Assembly (NCBI GenBank): GCA_017430225.1
Contig: JAFRNK010000008.1
Span: 1 to 38,587 of the forward strand
Source: Clostridia bacterium
Lineage (GTDB): Bacteria; Bacillota; Clostridia; Christensenellales; Aristaeellaceae
DNA: 38,587 nt
Direction: 5' to 3'
This document shows, piece by piece, positions 38,391 through 38,587 of the stretch; the stretch's first letter is position 1, and every line of letters begins with the position of its first letter. The position numbers and the translations under genes were made by a program. The notes beneath the pieces are model-generated. The model had not been told where the DNA came from. It saw only the letters and a list, made by a program, of their open reading frames with translations, and ran no database searches.

Positions 38391-38587
38391 TTGTGCAAAA
38401 AAGAACACTGGGCAATCAAAAGGCTCCGGGAGGTTTGGAGGGGCCGCAGCCCCTCCAAGTGTAATCCGCAGCAGCGACATGTGCGGTGCGAGGAGCATTT
38501 TTGCGAAGCAGAGCTTGCCCTGCGAGAGCAAAAATGCTTTCCTTGCACCTTTTCCGCCCGGGAGCACCGTAGGTGCGAGAGGAAAAG
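38391..38587 (-). repeat. 197-bp structured repeat, copy 2 (inverted, reaches window edge)
   Basis: Reverse complement of copy 1 at 20734-20930, with about 15 differences that are nearly all transitions. The central palindrome TTGGAGGGGC-cgca-GCCCCTCCAA lies at 38435-38458. The true end may lie beyond the window. 38303-38390, between operon 3 and this repeat, shows no gene. Confidence 0.85.

Noticed and set aside
1-38587. CRISPR array, rRNA or transposase gene
   Set aside because: No regularly spaced direct repeats of CRISPR type, no rRNA-like stretches and no transposase motifs were seen; repeats present are att, arm, MITE-like or hairpin types.

Overview
The window looks like a Gram-positive, high-GC gut clostridium (Bacillota, Clostridia; possibly a Christensenellales/Aristaeella-type lineage). 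The evidence is the sigma-A promoters (TTGACA-17-TATAAT forms), strong AGGAGG ribosome binding sites, MsmX-type sugar ABC transporters without their own ATPase, and the rluB-cmk-plsC gene order. The organism name is inference; no rRNA is present.

Region A (about 324-8551) is an integrated element that is visibly more AT-rich than the rest. It sits in the 3' end of a tRNA-Val(CAC) gene and is bounded by a perfect 21-bp direct repeat. It carries a tyrosine integrase, a CI-like repressor facing a Cro-like/excisionase/replication/nuclease operon, and a terminase-small-subunit-like gene. It has no capsid, tail, portal or large-terminase genes. That layout fits a phage satellite (PICI-like) better than a complete prophage. 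Its left end holds a ribbon-helix-helix gene with a 55-codon partner, two small cargo genes and two RNA genes with consensus promoters. One of these RNAs is a roughly 360-nt, highly structured RNA that I cannot assign to a family.

Region B (8605-16126) is chromosomal housekeeping. The tRNA-Val is transcribed leftward from its own promoter through a 5' leader with two copies of a foldable repeat. It is followed by a C69 dipeptidase, mnmM and rluB (leftward), cmk-plsC, an MreB-family actin, a phosphoribosyltransferase-like protein and a secreted-esterase-family hydrolase.

Region C (16655-38302) is a carbohydrate island with three complete CUT1 sugar transporters (binding protein plus two permeases each). 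Operon 1 is transporter only, and its second permease has a very unusual N-terminal extension of about 220 residues. Operon 2 ends with a GH13 oligo-1,6-glucosidase-type enzyme. Operon 3 continues into a heparinase II/III-family lyase, a DUF2264 protein, a GH88 unsaturated glucuronyl hydrolase and an F5/8-type accessory protein. Between operons 2 and 3, and divergent from operon 3, lies a LacI regulator plus a GH2 beta-glucuronidase. Together operon 3 and the LacI/GH2 pair read as import of uronic-acid oligosaccharides followed by intracellular lyase, glucuronidase and unsaturated-glucuronyl cleavage. All of these enzymes lack signal peptides. No ATPase gene is present, so a shared MsmX/UgpC-type ATPase elsewhere must energise all three transporters.

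Non-coding architecture is rich. All three binding-protein/permease junctions carry strong stem-loops. A 197-bp structured repeat occurs inverted at 20734-20930 and 38391-38587, bracketing operons 2 and 3. A MITE-like palindromic element separates the GH13 and GH2 genes.
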